A DNA stretch of 64,000 nucleotides from Balneatrix alpica DSM 16621 (lineage in GTDB: Bacteria > Pseudomonadota > Gammaproteobacteria > Pseudomonadales > Balneatricaceae), in NCBI RefSeq assembly GCF_000619885.1, contig NZ_KK211041.1:267191-331190 (forward strand), written 5' to 3'. Numbering within the stretch: the first letter of the stretch is position 1; every line of letters starts with the position of its first letter. The notes under the pieces were generated by a model, which ran no database searches, was not told the origin of the DNA, and worked only from the letters and a program-made list of their open reading frames with translations. Positions 17,952 through 27,356 of this stretch are shown piece after piece. The translations under genes were made by a program, and so were the position numbers.

Positions 17952-18707
17952 ATGATCAGGGTGGTATTTAACCAAAAAGGTGGGGTGGGCAAGTCCAGTA
18001 TTGCGGTGAATCTGGCGGCGCAGGCGGCTAGTGAAGGCAAGCGTGTCTTGTTGGTCGACTTGGATGTGCAAGGTAATGCAAGCCACTACTTGTTGGATCA
18101 GGTAGCGGAGCCCACTCTCTATGATTTTTTTGAGTCTACCCTGGCTTTTCGTTTGCAACCGCCTACTTTGGCAACGGTAGTGCAGCCTTCAAAGGTCAGT
18201 GGCCTGGATGTCGCTGCCGCCCATGCTGAGCTCGGTAATCTGCAGGCCAAATTAGAGGCTAAGCACAAGATTTATAAGTTGCGTGAAGCCTTGGCAGCAG
18301 TGCGTAGGGATTATGACCACATTCTGATTGATACCCCACCCGCGCTTAATTTTTATTCTCTTTCTGCTCTGGTAGCCGCTGATCGTTGTCTGATCCCGTT
18401 TGATTGTGATGAGTTTGCTCGCCAGGGGCTCTATACCCTGTTGGATAACCTCCATGAGGTGCGAGCCGACCATAATCCGGACTTGCAGGTTGAGGGGATC
18501 GTGGTGAATCAATATCAGCCTCGTGCTGCTCTGCCACAGCGCTTAGTGGCGGAACTGGAGCAAGAGGGACTGCCAGTTTGTCAAATTAAGCTGCCGGCTT
18601 CGGTGATTATGCGGGAATCGCATCAGCGTCGTTTGCCTTTGCTGCAGTTTGCCCCCAAGCATAAATTAACCCAGGCATTTGCTGATTTATGGCGTGAGCT
18701 GGGTTAA
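17952..18707 (+). CDS. ParA/MinD-family ATPase
   Basis: A 251-residue cytoplasmic ATPase of the ParA family. The deviant Walker A motif FNQKGGVGKSS lies at residues about 6-16, LLVDLDVQGNASH near 35 is Walker A', and ILIDTPPALN near 120 is Walker B. No N-terminal DNA-binding domain and no ParB gene are present, so it is an orphan ParA, of the kind that positions protein complexes as well as plasmids. The ATG at 17952 follows AAGGAGAG. The TTG before it is rejected. It is probably the third gene of the LapD-like/DUF2333 operon. Its cargo is unknown. Confidence 0.8.
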   Translation: MIRVVFNQKGGVGKSSIAVNLAAQAASEGKRVLLVDLDVQGNASHYLLDQVAEPTLYDFFESTLAFRLQPPTLATVVQPSKVSGLDVAAAHAELGNLQAKLEAKHKIYKLREALAAVRRDYDHILIDTPPALNFYSLSALVAADRCLIPFDCDEFARQGLYTLLDNLHEVRADHNPDLQVEGIVVNQYQPRAALPQRLVAELEQEGLPVCQIKLPASVIMRESHQRRLPLLQFAPKHKLTQAFADLWRELG

Positions 18708-18879
18708 GGGTTCCTTGTGTGGATGTGACCTCTGAGGATTGGCAAGGCCAGGTAGTTGGCGGTAATGCGGTATTTTTTACCGAGATGGACAGGATTCGCT
18801 TGTGAAGTCCAGGGGATGCCTTTAGAGTAGTAACATAAAGTTACGTTCCAAGCTTTCCTCAGATACCCCTGGAGGTTCG

Positions 18880-19086
18880 ATGCAGTACCAGGAACTGATG
18901 GATCGGCTAAGTGCAGTGGAGGGGGAGCTCCAGTTGTTGGCCGAGGCTATCCGCAAACTCAGTACCGATACGGAAGAAGCTTTTTTTCTAGAAATGCATG
19001 CAGGGCAGCTAGAGCATTGCTCGAAAGAAGTGCAAAAAACTCAGAAGTTGCTTGCCAGCTTCAGGCGAGCATCGCCTGAGGGTTAG
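18880..19086 (+). CDS. Small coiled-coil hypothetical protein
   Basis: A 68-residue, mostly helical and acidic protein with heptad-like spacing of Leu and Ile, predicted to form a short coiled coil. I do not recognise a family. Support for it being a gene is a good ribosome site (GGAGG at 18872-18876) and a position free of competing frames. It lies between the parA-like gene and ppa. The shared terminator at 19156-19184 follows about 70 bases after the stop. The function is unknown. Confidence 0.6.
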   Translation: MQYQELMDRLSAVEGELQLLAEAIRKLSTDTEEAFFLEMHAGQLEHCSKEVQKTQKLLASFRRASPEG

Positions 19087-19155
19087 CGAGACAAGGAGCC
19101 ATGAAATAGGCCTGTAAAGGACAGGACTGCACGGCGACTAGGCGAGCGCAGTGAT

Positions 19156-19184
19156 AAAAAAGGCCAGCTTTGCTGGCCTTTTTG
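19156..19184. terminator. Bidirectional terminator before ppa end
   Basis: Stem GGCCAGC (19162-19168) / GCTGGCC (19172-19178), extended by A and T tracts on both sides, with a three-base loop. It ends ppa transcription on the minus strand and the small gene on the plus strand. Confidence 0.85.
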
Positions 19185-19193
19185 CCTTGTGTC

Positions 19194-19727
19194 TTACTTG
19201 GCGTTTTCGTATGCCTTGGCAGACTCAAGAATGGCTTGGCGAGCACTTTCTGCATTGGACCAGCCATCTAGCTTGACCCACTTGCCCTTATCCAGGCCTT
19301 TGTAGTTTTCGAAGAAGTGCTTGATCTGTTGCAGCAACAGCTCGGGCAGATCTTCGATTTCTTTGACGTTGGTGTAAAGGGTGCTCAGCTTGTCATGGGG
19401 CACTGCCAGCAATTTGGCATCCTGGCCGGCTTCGTCGGACATATTCAGAATGCCGATCGGACGGGCACGGATAACGGAGCCAGGGACGACGGGATAAGGA
19501 GTGACTACCAGCACATCCAGGGGGTCACCGTCATCAGCTAGGGTGTTGTTGATATAGCCATAGTTGGCCGGGTAGAACATGGGGGCGCTCATGAAGCGAT
19601 CTACCATAAGGGCATCGGCATCTTTGTCGATTTCGTATTTTACCGGGCTGCTGTTGGCCGGGATTTCGATGATGACATAGATGTCATTGGGCAGGTCTTT
19701 ACCTGCAGGAACCTGAGTAAAGCTCAT
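19194..19727 (-). CDS. ppa: Inorganic pyrophosphatase (family I)
   Basis: A 177-residue soluble type I pyrophosphatase, the usual hexameric bacterial length. It hydrolyses PPi to two phosphates and so pulls biosynthetic reactions forward. The signature [10 protein letters not shown] (residues about 66-75) carries the metal-binding aspartates. [12 protein letters not shown] near 26 and [16 protein letters not shown] near 138 complete the active site. It is monocistronic, with the terminator at 19156-19184. Confidence 0.97.
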   Translation of the reverse strand: MSFTQVPAGKDLPNDIYVIIEIPANSSPVKYEIDKDADALMVDRFMSAPMFYPANYGYINNTLADDGDPLDVLVVTPYPVVPGSVIRARPIGILNMSDEAGQDAKLLAVPHDKLSTLYTNVKEIEDLPELLLQQIKHFFENYKGLDKGKWVKLDGWSNAESARQAILESAKAYENAK

Positions 19728-19877
19728 GGAAAGGCCTTCTTAGTCTTGAACAGTCAAATGGCTGGCGCAGATTATAAAAGGCTGGGGGCTTGAACACCAA
19801 TAAGACCAAAGCAATTATTGCGGGGTCAAAAGGATGGTGTCTGAATAGGGCGCTGGGGTGAAGGGCACGGAGGATGT

Positions 19878-20633
19878 ATGCCGGTATGGCTTAAAACGAT
19901 GTTGGTCGCCTCAATACTGCTGATTTTAGTAGGGGTGTTGGGGGTGTGGCTGCAGGGCTACTGGCGTCGCTGGCAAATTAAAGAAAAGCGGCGGCGTCTT
20001 TATGTCCAGCATGCGCGTGAGTTGATTGATGCACTGGATGCGTTGCATGACTGTTGTTCTGAGGAAGTGCTTTATGAGCCTTTTCGGACGCTTCTGCGTC
20101 GAGTTGTGGCGGAGCTTAAGCCCTACGGTGCATCTCAGGCTGGGTTGGTGAGTGAAATGGAAGATGTACTCCAGCTTAAGCCGCAAAATAAAGATGAAGT
20201 GCTCTATTTGACCAAGCAGTCGCTGCGGGAGGTCGAATACTTACAGCTTAAGCTGCTGCAGGGCTTGCATGGTTTGCAGGCGTTAGCGCAGGCGATGGGG
20301 ATTGCCGATGTTCATGCTAAAGCACTGCAGCAACGTTTAAAGCGTTTAACCTCGCGGATGAAAGTTTGCACCCTGATGCATCAGGGGCAGTTATTGGAAG
20401 ATGAAGCCCGGGTAGAGCAGGCGTTGATTATGTATCGCCATGCTCAGCGAGAGTTGGGGCGTTGGGTAAACCCTGATGCATTTATGCGAGGGTTACAGAA
20501 TAGGATTCGCGATAGCATGACCCGTTTGGGGCAAATAGAGCCTAATGAGTTAAGTCGGGAGCTAAATACACTGGAGCAGCAAGAGGCTGCTGAAGCTGCG
20601 AGATTGCGGGCGGCAAGGCAGCTTGATTCTTAG
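19878..20633 (+). CDS. Hypothetical membrane-anchored helical protein
   Basis: A 251-residue protein I cannot assign. One N-terminal membrane segment (residues about 7-27, rich in V, L and I) is followed by a basic stretch KEKRRRLY, and then a long, mostly helical cytoplasmic region with many Leu and Gln and a charged C-terminus. No catalytic motif is visible. The ATG at 19878 is preceded by GGAGGA with good spacing. It is convergent with fbp, and a hairpin (GGGACAGCA at 20648 / TGCTGTCCC at 20661) lies between them. The helix content suggests a scaffold or a division or envelope-associated role, but this is only a guess. Confidence 0.7.
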   Translation: MPVWLKTMLVASILLILVGVLGVWLQGYWRRWQIKEKRRRLYVQHARELIDALDALHDCCSEEVLYEPFRTLLRRVVAELKPYGASQAGLVSEMEDVLQLKPQNKDEVLYLTKQSLREVEYLQLKLLQGLHGLQALAQAMGIADVHAKALQQRLKRLTSRMKVCTLMHQGQLLEDEARVEQALIMYRHAQRELGRWVNPDAFMRGLQNRIRDSMTRLGQIEPNELSRELNTLEQQEAAEAARLRAARQLDS

Positions 20634-20708
20634 TTGGTTTGTAATTGGGGACAGCAGTGTTGCTGTCCCTGCCCTCTCACGAGGTTGTAGCATGGGCGAT
20701 GCGGCGGT

Positions 20709-21692
20709 TTAGCCGCGGCCCGCATGCTCACGATGATAGCGTAGCGCTATTTCCACTTCGTCTTTTGAACCTAATACAACCGCCACTCGTTCGTGAATAC
20801 CTTCAGGTTCAATCTGCATGATGGGCTCATAGGCATTAGTGCTGAGTCCACCGGCCTGCTCAATCAGAAAGCTCATGGGGTTGCCTTCATACATCAGGCG
20901 CAGTTTGCCGGGTTTCTTGGGCTCACGGTAATCGTAGGGGTACATGAAAATACCACCACGGGTCAGGATGCGGTGTACTTCCGCCACCATGGAGGCAATC
21001 CAGCGCATGTTATAGCGCTTTTGCAGAGGGCCTTCTTCCCCTTGCAGCATGTCTGCCACGTAGGCTTGCATGGCGGGCTCCCAGAAGCGCTGGTTCGACA
21101 TGTTGATGGCGAATTCTTGTGTGGTGCTGGGTACTTTAATAAGCTCGCGCGTCAGGAAAAAGTCACCGGTTGGTGACAGGGTAAACATATTGACCCCTTT
21201 GCCAGTAGTCAGGGTCAGGATGTTAGCGGGGCCATAGAGTACATAGCCGGCAGCAATCTGCTTAGCGCCTGCCTGTAAAAATGCGCTCTCATCATCGCCG
21301 CGCAAATCTTTGGGGGCTTGCAGAATAGAGAAGATGGTCCCGACAGAAACGTTGATGTCAATGTTGGATGAGCCATCCAGCGGGTCGAAGGTGACCAGAT
21401 ATTTGCCCTCTGGGTTGCCGGCAACCGGGAAGTCTTCCTCTTCAGAGGCGAGTCCCTTGACCAGATGGCAGTTCAGCAGGCTCTTTTTGAGCAGGTCATT
21501 GGAGAGCACATCCAGTTTCTTTTGGGTTTCCCCCTGGATGTTCTCTGCATCGGCGGAGCCTAAAATCCCCGCCAGGGCGCCCTGTTGGAGTTTGTAGGCG
21601 ACATCTTTGCAGGCCACCAAAATGGTATCGATGAGTTCGATCAGGTCAGGAGAGGTTTGTTGCTCACGCAGAAACTGATGCAGCCTTTTCAT
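20709..21692 (-). CDS. fbp: Fructose-1,6-bisphosphatase class I
   Basis: FBPase, 327 residues, the gluconeogenic enzyme converting fructose-1,6-bisphosphate to fructose-6-phosphate. The metal site [11 protein letters not shown] is near residue 108, with [10 protein letters not shown] near 83. [24 protein letters not shown] near 250 is the substrate-binding region. The gene is divergent from mpl, with 115 bases between the two starts that must contain both promoters. Confidence 0.97.
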   Translation of the reverse strand: MKRLHQFLREQQTSPDLIELIDTILVACKDVAYKLQQGALAGILGSADAENIQGETQKKLDVLSNDLLKKSLLNCHLVKGLASEEEDFPVAGNPEGKYLVTFDPLDGSSNIDINVSVGTIFSILQAPKDLRGDDESAFLQAGAKQIAAGYVLYGPANILTLTTGKGVNMFTLSPTGDFFLTRELIKVPSTTQEFAINMSNQRFWEPAMQAYVADMLQGEEGPLQKRYNMRWIASMVAEVHRILTRGGIFMYPYDYREPKKPGKLRLMYEGNPMSFLIEQAGGLSTNAYEPIMQIEPEGIHERVAVVLGSKDEVEIALRYHREHAGRG

Positions 21693-21807
21693 GAGATTGG
21701 TATCCCGGCGGTGACATGGAAAATAGAGGCCCGTTCTTGAACAGCCTTGCTGGGCGCGTAATGATACGTTATCAAGAGCAACTTTTCATGCAATCCAAGG
21801 ACGCTTT

Positions 21808-23220
21808 ATGTCTGATTCGCGTACAGGCCATGTTCATATTCTCGGTATTTGCGGCACCTTTATGGGCAGTTTGGCCTTATTGGCCAAGCAGTTAGGCTGG
21901 CGGGTCAGTGGTGCAGATGCCAATGTTTATCCACCGATGAGTACGCAATTGGCAGAGGCAGGGATTGAGGTGTTCTCCGGTTATGAGCGGCTGCAGTTTG
22001 AGCAGCGGCCCGATATGGTGGTGGTGGGTAATGCCATGTCGCGTGGTAAACAGGCCGCGGTTGAGGAACTGCTAAATAGTGATATTCCCTATTGCTCTGG
22101 GCCTGAGTGGTTGGCGCAACATGTGTTGCCAGGGCGCTGGGTGCTGGCGGTGGCGGGCACTCATGGCAAAACAACAACCGCCTCAATGTTGGCCTGGATT
22201 TTGGAATCAGCAGGGATGGCTCCGGGATTTTTGATTGGCGGGGTGCCACGTAATTTTGGGGTTTCTGCTCGCTTGGGGGGCACGCCTTTTTTTGTGGTGG
22301 AGGCGGATGAGTATGACAGCGCTTTTTTTGATAAGCGTTCCAAGTTTGTGCATTACCGTCCTCGTACCCTGGTGATGAATAATCTGGAGTACGATCACGC
22401 GGATATTTTTCCAGATCTGGCGGCAATTCAGCGGCAGTTTCAGCATTTATTGCGCACGGTGCCTGGTCAGGGGCGGGTGATCTATCCAGAGGATGATCAG
22501 GCGTTGCAGGAGGTTGTAGCGACGGGTTGTTGGAGCGAGGTGGAGGCCTGTGGCGGGGCAAGTGGGGCAGGTTGGCAGATACGTGCCTTGCAGTCAGATG
22601 GTAGTGAGTTTGCGCTCTATCAAAATGGAGAAGAGGCTGGGCGAGTATGCTGGGGCTTGACGGGTCAGCATAATCTGCAGAATGCCTTACATGCGATTTT
22701 GGCTGCGCGTCATGTGGGGGTGCCGGTAAGTCAGGCACTGGCTGCTTTGGCTGAGTTTCAGGCGCCGAAGCGGCGTATGGAAAAAATAGGACAGCCCGCA
22801 GGCGTTCATGTATACGATGATTTTGCTCATCACCCCACCGCTATTGAGATGACTCTGGCGGGTATTCGGCGGCAAATAGGCTCGACTCCTTTGTGGGTGT
22901 TAATTGAGCCACGCTCCAATACGATGCGTTTAGGGGTACACAAAAGTCGCTTAGGTGAGTCGGTGCGGGAGGCGGATCAGGTATGCTGGTATCAGCCGCC
23001 AGGTCTGGACTGGGATCTGCAGGGGGTGGTGGCTGAGTCGCCGGTGCCAGCCCAATTATTTAGTGATATCGACCAGTTAATCTCCCGGGTGGTGACAGAC
23101 GCCCCTGCGGGCAGTCATGTGGTGATCATGAGTAATGGCGGCTTTGCCGGGGTGCACCAGCGCCTGCTCACCGCCTTGCAACAGCGAGAGCAGCAGGAGG
23201 CGAGCAATGTGGCAGACTAA
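21808..23220 (+). CDS. mpl: UDP-MurNAc : tripeptide ligase Mpl
   Basis: Mpl, 470 residues, recycles cell-wall peptide by attaching L-Ala-D-Glu-meso-DAP to UDP-N-acetylmuramate. The Rossmann start HVHILGICGTFMGSLALLAK is the Mpl form of the Mur ligase fold. The ATP loop GTHGKTTT is at residues 117-124, and VYDDFAHHPTAI near residue 337 starts the C-terminal domain. Its last 14 bases overlap ubiX, a gene pair also seen in Pseudomonas. AAGGA upstream of the ATG supports the start. Confidence 0.95.
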   Translation: MSDSRTGHVHILGICGTFMGSLALLAKQLGWRVSGADANVYPPMSTQLAEAGIEVFSGYERLQFEQRPDMVVVGNAMSRGKQAAVEELLNSDIPYCSGPEWLAQHVLPGRWVLAVAGTHGKTTTASMLAWILESAGMAPGFLIGGVPRNFGVSARLGGTPFFVVEADEYDSAFFDKRSKFVHYRPRTLVMNNLEYDHADIFPDLAAIQRQFQHLLRTVPGQGRVIYPEDDQALQEVVATGCWSEVEACGGASGAGWQIRALQSDGSEFALYQNGEEAGRVCWGLTGQHNLQNALHAILAARHVGVPVSQALAALAEFQAPKRRMEKIGQPAGVHVYDDFAHHPTAIEMTLAGIRRQIGSTPLWVLIEPRSNTMRLGVHKSRLGESVREADQVCWYQPPGLDWDLQGVVAESPVPAQLFSDIDQLISRVVTDAPAGSHVVIMSNGGFAGVHQRLLTALQQREQQEASNVAD

Positions 23221-23869
23221 TCCTGGGCGGGTCAGTGTGGCCCTGACAGGGGCTTCTGGGTTGCAGTATGGGTTGCGCTTGTTGCACTGCCTGGTGCAGG
23301 CGGATAAACAAGTGTTGGTAATGATCTCCAAGGCTGCGCAAGTGGTGGCAGCAACCGAAACTGATTGGCAGCTACCGGGCCAGCCCCAGGCGGCTGAGGA
23401 GTATTTGAGTGCGCGCTTGGGGGCCAAACCTGGTCAGTTAAGAGTGTTGGGGCGGGAGCAGTGGTTAGCGCCCGTGGCCTCAGGCTCAAGTGCTCCTTCG
23501 GCTATGGTGGTTTGTCCTTGTAGTACCGGTACGTTATCGGCAATTGCGACAGGGGCGAGTAATAATCTGATTGAGCGTGCTGCCGACGTCGCGTTAAAAG
23601 AGCGGCGTCAGCTGATTTTAGTCCCTCGGGAAAGCCCGTATTCAGCCATTCATCTGGAACATATGTTGAAGTTGACTCAGATGGGGGCAGTGATTTTGCC
23701 AGCCAGTCCCGGTTTTTATCATCGTCCACAACGGATTGAGGACCTTATCGACTTTATTGTGGCCCGTATTCTTAATCAGTTGGGCATCAGTCAAGAATTG
23801 ATGCCTGCCTGGGGGGAAGCTTGGTTGCAACAGGGCTTGCAAGAGGTGCAGGGGCATCCCCAAGAATAG
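23207..23869 (+). CDS. ubiX: Flavin prenyltransferase UbiX
   Basis: A 220-residue flavoprotein that prenylates FMN to make the cofactor of the UbiD decarboxylase in ubiquinone synthesis. SVALTGASGLQYGLRLL near residue 10 is the FMN loop. CPCSTGTLSAIATGASNNLIERAADVALKE holds the CxxxT(L)xxIA signature, and PRESPYSAIHLEHMLKL and PASPGFYHRP are also typical. The ATG at 23207 has CAGGAGG upstream and overlaps the mpl end by 14 bases. The earlier in-frame ATG lies deep inside mpl and is rejected. Confidence 0.95.
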   Translation: MWQTNPGRVSVALTGASGLQYGLRLLHCLVQADKQVLVMISKAAQVVAATETDWQLPGQPQAAEEYLSARLGAKPGQLRVLGREQWLAPVASGSSAPSAMVVCPCSTGTLSAIATGASNNLIERAADVALKERRQLILVPRESPYSAIHLEHMLKLTQMGAVILPASPGFYHRPQRIEDLIDFIVARILNQLGISQELMPAWGEAWLQQGLQEVQGHPQE

Positions 23870-23903
23870 GGAAGGCCCCGCCAGAGAAATAATTAGATAA
23901 ACA

Positions 23904-24506
23904 ATGCAAATACTGCCGTTGTTCCCGCTGTCTGTGGTGACATTCCCTGGAGTGACGCTGCCTCTGCGCCTGTTTGAGCCTCGTTATTTACGCATGCTGA
24001 GCCAGGTGCTGCGTGGGGAAGGTTGCTTTGTGTCCAGCCTGTTGCTGGCAGGGGAGGAGGCCAGCCCAAATGGACAGCGTTTTGCGGCAGTGGGTTGCAA
24101 ACTCAAAGTATTAGATTTCCATGAGCTGAATGAGGGATTGCTGCATATTAGTGTGCAGGGAGTAGAGCGTGTGCGTCTGCGGCACTGGTGGGTGGAGCGT
24201 GATGGCTTATGGATGGGGGAGGTTGAGCCTTGGTTAGAACCGGAGATCCCTCTACTGGAAGAACATCAATACCTCTATGAACTCTGGCAGGCACTCTATA
24301 GTCATCCCCTGTTATTGAATGCCAATACTGCGCCCCTGAGCCAGCCTGCTATTGCGCAAGTGGACTCGGCTACGATGCTGAGTTGGCAGTTATCCTCGTG
24401 CCTGCCTTTGTCTGCGGACTCGCAGTTGGGTTTGCTTAGCGCAGAGTGCACCAGTACTCGCTTGAATATGCTCCATGCTTGGTTAGAGCGTGGAGATGAC
24501 GAGTGA
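23904..24506 (+). CDS. LON substrate-binding domain protein
   Basis: A 200-residue protein made only of the N-terminal substrate-recognition domain of Lon protease, without ATPase or protease parts. LPLFPLSVVTFPGVTLPLRLFEPRY at the start is diagnostic, and the mid-domain GCKLKVLDFHELNEGLLHISVQGVERVR fits too. Stand-alone forms are common in gammaproteobacteria and their role is not settled. It follows ubiX by 34 bases and may be in the same transcript. Confidence 0.88.
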   Translation: MQILPLFPLSVVTFPGVTLPLRLFEPRYLRMLSQVLRGEGCFVSSLLLAGEEASPNGQRFAAVGCKLKVLDFHELNEGLLHISVQGVERVRLRHWWVERDGLWMGEVEPWLEPEIPLLEEHQYLYELWQALYSHPLLLNANTAPLSQPAIAQVDSATMLSWQLSSCLPLSADSQLGLLSAECTSTRLNMLHAWLERGDDE

Positions 24507-24560
24507 TGGGGCTCCCTATCTCAACATGTTTCAACGATGGAGCCTTGCCCAGCCTGCAGG

Positions 24561-24566
24561 TATAAT
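24561..24566 (+). promoter_or_regulatory. Likely -10 element before proA
   Basis: A perfect TATAAT at 24561-24566 lies about 50 bases before the proA ATG in a 108-base gap. No good -35 box is visible at the usual 17-base distance, so this is a tentative promoter. Confidence 0.4.
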
Positions 24567-24614
24567 CCCCCTTCGCTAAAAAACTGTGCCTGAAAACAGT
24601 GGAGGATTATCCAG

Positions 24615-25871
24615 ATGACAGTGCAGGCTTATATGCTCGGCCTGGGCCAGGCAGCCAGACAGGCTTCCCGGGCGATGGCGCGTGCCACCACCGAGCAGAA
24701 GAACAATGCACTCCTGGCCATCGCCGCGGCGGTGGAGGCGCAGCAAGCTCAATTGCTGCAGGCTAACCAGGAAGACCTAGTGCGTGGGCGAGACAATGGT
24801 CTTGATGCCCCACTGCTGGATCGTCTGGAACTGACTCCCGCACGTATTCAAGGCATTGTTGAGGGGCTGCGCCAAGTTGCGTCTCTGCCTGATCCAGTCG
24901 GCGCGATCACTAATATGACCTACCGTCCCACCGGCATTCAGGTTGGTAAAATGCGGGTGCCTCTGGGAGTCATCGGCATCATTTATGAATCTCGTCCCAA
25001 TGTAACGACCGAAGCAGCTAGCCTGTGCCTGAAATCCGGTAATGCCTGTATTTTGCGTGGTGGCTCAGAAGCGATTGCCTCTAATCGCGCATTAGCCGCT
25101 TGTATCGCGCAGGGCTTAGAGCAAGCAGGTTTGCCTGCCGCCGCAGTACAGGTAGTGGAGACCACCGATCGGGAGGCAGTCGGTCAGTTGATCAGCATGC
25201 CGGAGTATGTGGATGTGATCGTCCCCCGTGGTGGTAAGGGCCTAATTGAGCGGATTAGTCGTGATGCGCGGGTGCCGGTCATCAAACACTTGGATGGCAT
25301 CTGCCATGTGTTTATTGATGAGGCAGCTGATGCCAGCAAGGCGATCAATATTGCCATTAATGCCAAAACCCATCGTTATGGCACCTGTAACACGATGGAG
25401 ACGCTGCTGGTTGATGTTGCTCGCGCGGCAGAGTTGTTGCCACTACTGGCACAGCGTTACCTGGAGCTGGGAGTAGAGCTGCGTGGCTGTGCGCAAACTC
25501 AAGCGTTGGTGCCCCAGGCTCTGGCGGCGACAGAAGAAGATTGGCGGACGGAGTATTTAGCCCCCGTGCTGGCGATTCGGGTCGTGGCTGGTTTAGATGA
25601 GGCGATCGCTCATATCAACGAGTACAGCTCACAGCATACCGACGCCATTATTACTGAAAATCACAGCCGAGCCATGCGCTTCCTGCGCGAAGTGGACTCC
25701 AGCTCAGTGATGGTGAATGCCTCAACACGTTTTGCCGACGGTTTTGAGTATGGCCTGGGTGCTGAAATAGGCATCTCTACAGATAAGATTCATGCGCGGG
25801 GACCGGTTGGATTGGAAGGGCTCACGTCGCAGAAATATATCGTGTTGGGTGATGGCCATATCCGTCGTTGA
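24615..25871 (+). CDS. proA: Gamma-glutamyl phosphate reductase
   Basis: ProA, 418 residues, an NADPH-dependent aldehyde dehydrogenase-fold enzyme that makes glutamate-5-semialdehyde in proline synthesis. The catalytic cysteine is in [12 protein letters not shown] near residue 258. [23 protein letters not shown] near 122 and [12 protein letters not shown] near 147 are family hallmarks, and the C-terminal [16 protein letters not shown] is strongly conserved. GGAGGA precedes the ATG. Its end overlaps the nadD start by 20 bases. Confidence 0.97.
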   Translation: MTVQAYMLGLGQAARQASRAMARATTEQKNNALLAIAAAVEAQQAQLLQANQEDLVRGRDNGLDAPLLDRLELTPARIQGIVEGLRQVASLPDPVGAITNMTYRPTGIQVGKMRVPLGVIGIIYESRPNVTTEAASLCLKSGNACILRGGSEAIASNRALAACIAQGLEQAGLPAAAVQVVETTDREAVGQLISMPEYVDVIVPRGGKGLIERISRDARVPVIKHLDGICHVFIDEAADASKAINIAINAKTHRYGTCNTMETLLVDVARAAELLPLLAQRYLELGVELRGCAQTQALVPQALAATEEDWRTEYLAPVLAIRVVAGLDEAIAHINEYSSQHTDAIITENHSRAMRFLREVDSSSVMVNASTRFADGFEYGLGAEIGISTDKIHARGPVGLEGLTSQKYIVLGDGHIRR

Positions 25872-26532
25872 GTTGTCCCCCCTAGTGGTGCTCGGGGGGA
25901 CGTTTGACCCTGTGCATCATGGCCACTTGCGTGCAGCCTTAGAGCTGCACGAATGGTTTCAGGGGCGGGCAAAAGTCTGTTTGTTACCCTGTCAGCAGCC
26001 GGTTCATAAGGTCGCAACAGGGGCCAGTGCAGGGCAGCGTTGGCAAATGTTGCAGTTGGCGGTTGAAGGATCGCATTTGGCCTTGGATGGGCGGGAACTG
26101 CAGCGTGAAGAGCCTTCGTATACCTATCTCACCTTGCAGGAGATGCGCGCCGAATATGGCCAACAGCGTCCACTGTTTTGGGTGATGGGAGAGGATGCGT
26201 TTTTAGGGTTGAACCGCTGGTACCGTTGGCAGGAACTGCTCGGTCTGGCCAATTTGTTAGTCGTTAGCCGGGCACAGACGCCATGGCAACCTAATTCAGA
26301 GTTAGCGGAATGGCTTGCTCGGCAAGAGTGGCGGCAGCTTGAGGCCCAGCAGCCACCTCCCCAGCCGCCGGCAGCGGGTGCGCTCTGGCGTGTGACATTG
26401 CCGCCTTTGGGGATTAGTTCATCCGAGATTCGCGCGCGTATTGCGCGGCACGCTTCGGTGCAGTATCTGCTGCCCCAGGCAGTGATAACCTTTATCCAAC
26501 AACACCAGCTCTACCAGAGCGGTGATTCATGA
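25852..26532 (+). CDS. nadD: Nicotinate mononucleotide adenylyltransferase
   Basis: NadD, about 226 residues, adenylates NaMN in NAD synthesis. The nucleotidyltransferase motif [13 protein letters not shown] occurs near residue 15, and the C-terminal ISSSEIR element near residue 185 is the second signature. The ATG at 25852 gives a short N-terminal extension and overlaps proA by 20 bases. A TTG at 25873 is an alternative. rsfS follows 16 bases after its stop, in the conserved nadD-rsfS-rlmH order. Confidence 0.94.
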   Translation: MAISVVELSPLVVLGGTFDPVHHGHLRAALELHEWFQGRAKVCLLPCQQPVHKVATGASAGQRWQMLQLAVEGSHLALDGRELQREEPSYTYLTLQEMRAEYGQQRPLFWVMGEDAFLGLNRWYRWQELLGLANLLVVSRAQTPWQPNSELAEWLARQEWRQLEAQQPPPQPPAAGALWRVTLPPLGISSSEIRARIARHASVQYLLPQAVITFIQQHQLYQSGDS

Positions 26533-26548
26533 CATTGAAAGAGGTCAA

Positions 26549-26887
26549 ATGGAAATCCAAGCATTGCTGGCACAGGTAAATGACCTGCTGGCTGATATGA
26601 AAGCAAAAGATGTGAAAGTTCTGGATGTGCAGGGCTTATCAACAATTACCGACTACATGGTAGTGGCCTCCGGTACCTCCAGTCGTCATGTGAAAGCGAT
26701 TGCTGACTACCTCACTGAAGAAGTGAAGAAGCGTGGCGTGCAGCCGATGGGCGTTGAAGGGACAGATGCAGCAGAGTGGGTGCTGGTAGACCTGGGTGAT
26801 GTGGTGGTGCATGTCATGCAGCCTCAAGCACGTAACTTCTATGATCTGGAGCGCCTCTGGGGTAAACCAGAAGGGCAAGCGCACTAA
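26549..26887 (+). CDS. rsfS: Ribosomal silencing factor RsfS
   Basis: RsfS (YbeB/Iojap family), 112 residues, binds ribosomal protein L14 and blocks subunit joining in starvation. The conserved region [29 protein letters not shown] spans residues about 31-60, and [21 protein letters not shown] lies near the C-terminus. The ATG at 26549 follows AGAGG. An earlier ATG at 26522 has no good site. Its stop overlaps the rlmH start in TAATG, so translation is coupled. Confidence 0.95.
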   Translation: MEIQALLAQVNDLLADMKAKDVKVLDVQGLSTITDYMVVASGTSSRHVKAIADYLTEEVKKRGVQPMGVEGTDAAEWVLVDLGDVVVHVMQPQARNFYDLERLWGKPEGQAH

Positions 26888-27354
26888 TGCGTATTCGGGT
26901 GCTGGCCGTTGGTACCAAAATGCCAGCCTGGGTGGAGCAGGGAGTAAAGGAATACACCAAACGCCTGCCCCCGGATATGCCGTTGGAGTTTCAAGAACTG
27001 GCACTCGGGCACCGTGGCAAGAATGCGGATCTGGCTCGTGCGATTCGTCAGGAAGGTGATGCCATGCTAGCCAGTATTGGACAGCAGGACCATGTGATTG
27101 CTTTGGATGTACAGGGTAAGAACTGGAGCACCGAAGACTTGGCTGCCAGGTTAGGGGAATGGCGTATGGATGGTCGCCCTCTGAGCTTCCTGATTGGCGG
27201 CCCCGATGGGCTTGATCCGCGTTGTGTGCAAAGGGCGGAAGCACGTTGGTCGCTGTCTGCTTTGACCCTGCCTCATCCGCTGGTACGTATCGTACTGGCG
27301 GAACAATTTTATCGGGCCTGGACCATTCTCCAGGGTCATCCATACCATAAGTAG
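26887..27354 (+). CDS. rlmH: 23S rRNA pseudouridine-1915 N3-methyltransferase
   Basis: RlmH, 155 residues, a SPOUT-class methyltransferase that modifies pseudouridine 1915 in helix 69 of 23S r[14 protein letters not shown] near residue 101 forms the knotted SAM site, and the C-terminal [28 protein letters not shown] is nearly invariant. Its start overlaps the rsfS stop by one base, and mrdA begins two bases after its stop codon. Confidence 0.97.
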   Translation: MRIRVLAVGTKMPAWVEQGVKEYTKRLPPDMPLEFQELALGHRGKNADLARAIRQEGDAMLASIGQQDHVIALDVQGKNWSTEDLAARLGEWRMDGRPLSFLIGGPDGLDPRCVQRAEARWSLSALTLPHPLVRIVLAEQFYRAWTILQGHPYHK

Positions 27355-27356
27355 CT

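Noticed and set aside
20647-20669. Hairpin GGGACAGCA / TGCTGTCCC as a terminator between the membrane-anchored protein gene and fbp
   Set aside because: The stem is good but neither strand has a U-run, so I do not list it as a terminator.
21905-22738. A 277-codon open frame antisense to mpl
   Set aside because: It is rich in Pro, His and Arg, as expected from antisense reading of a conserved Mur ligase. No motif supports it.
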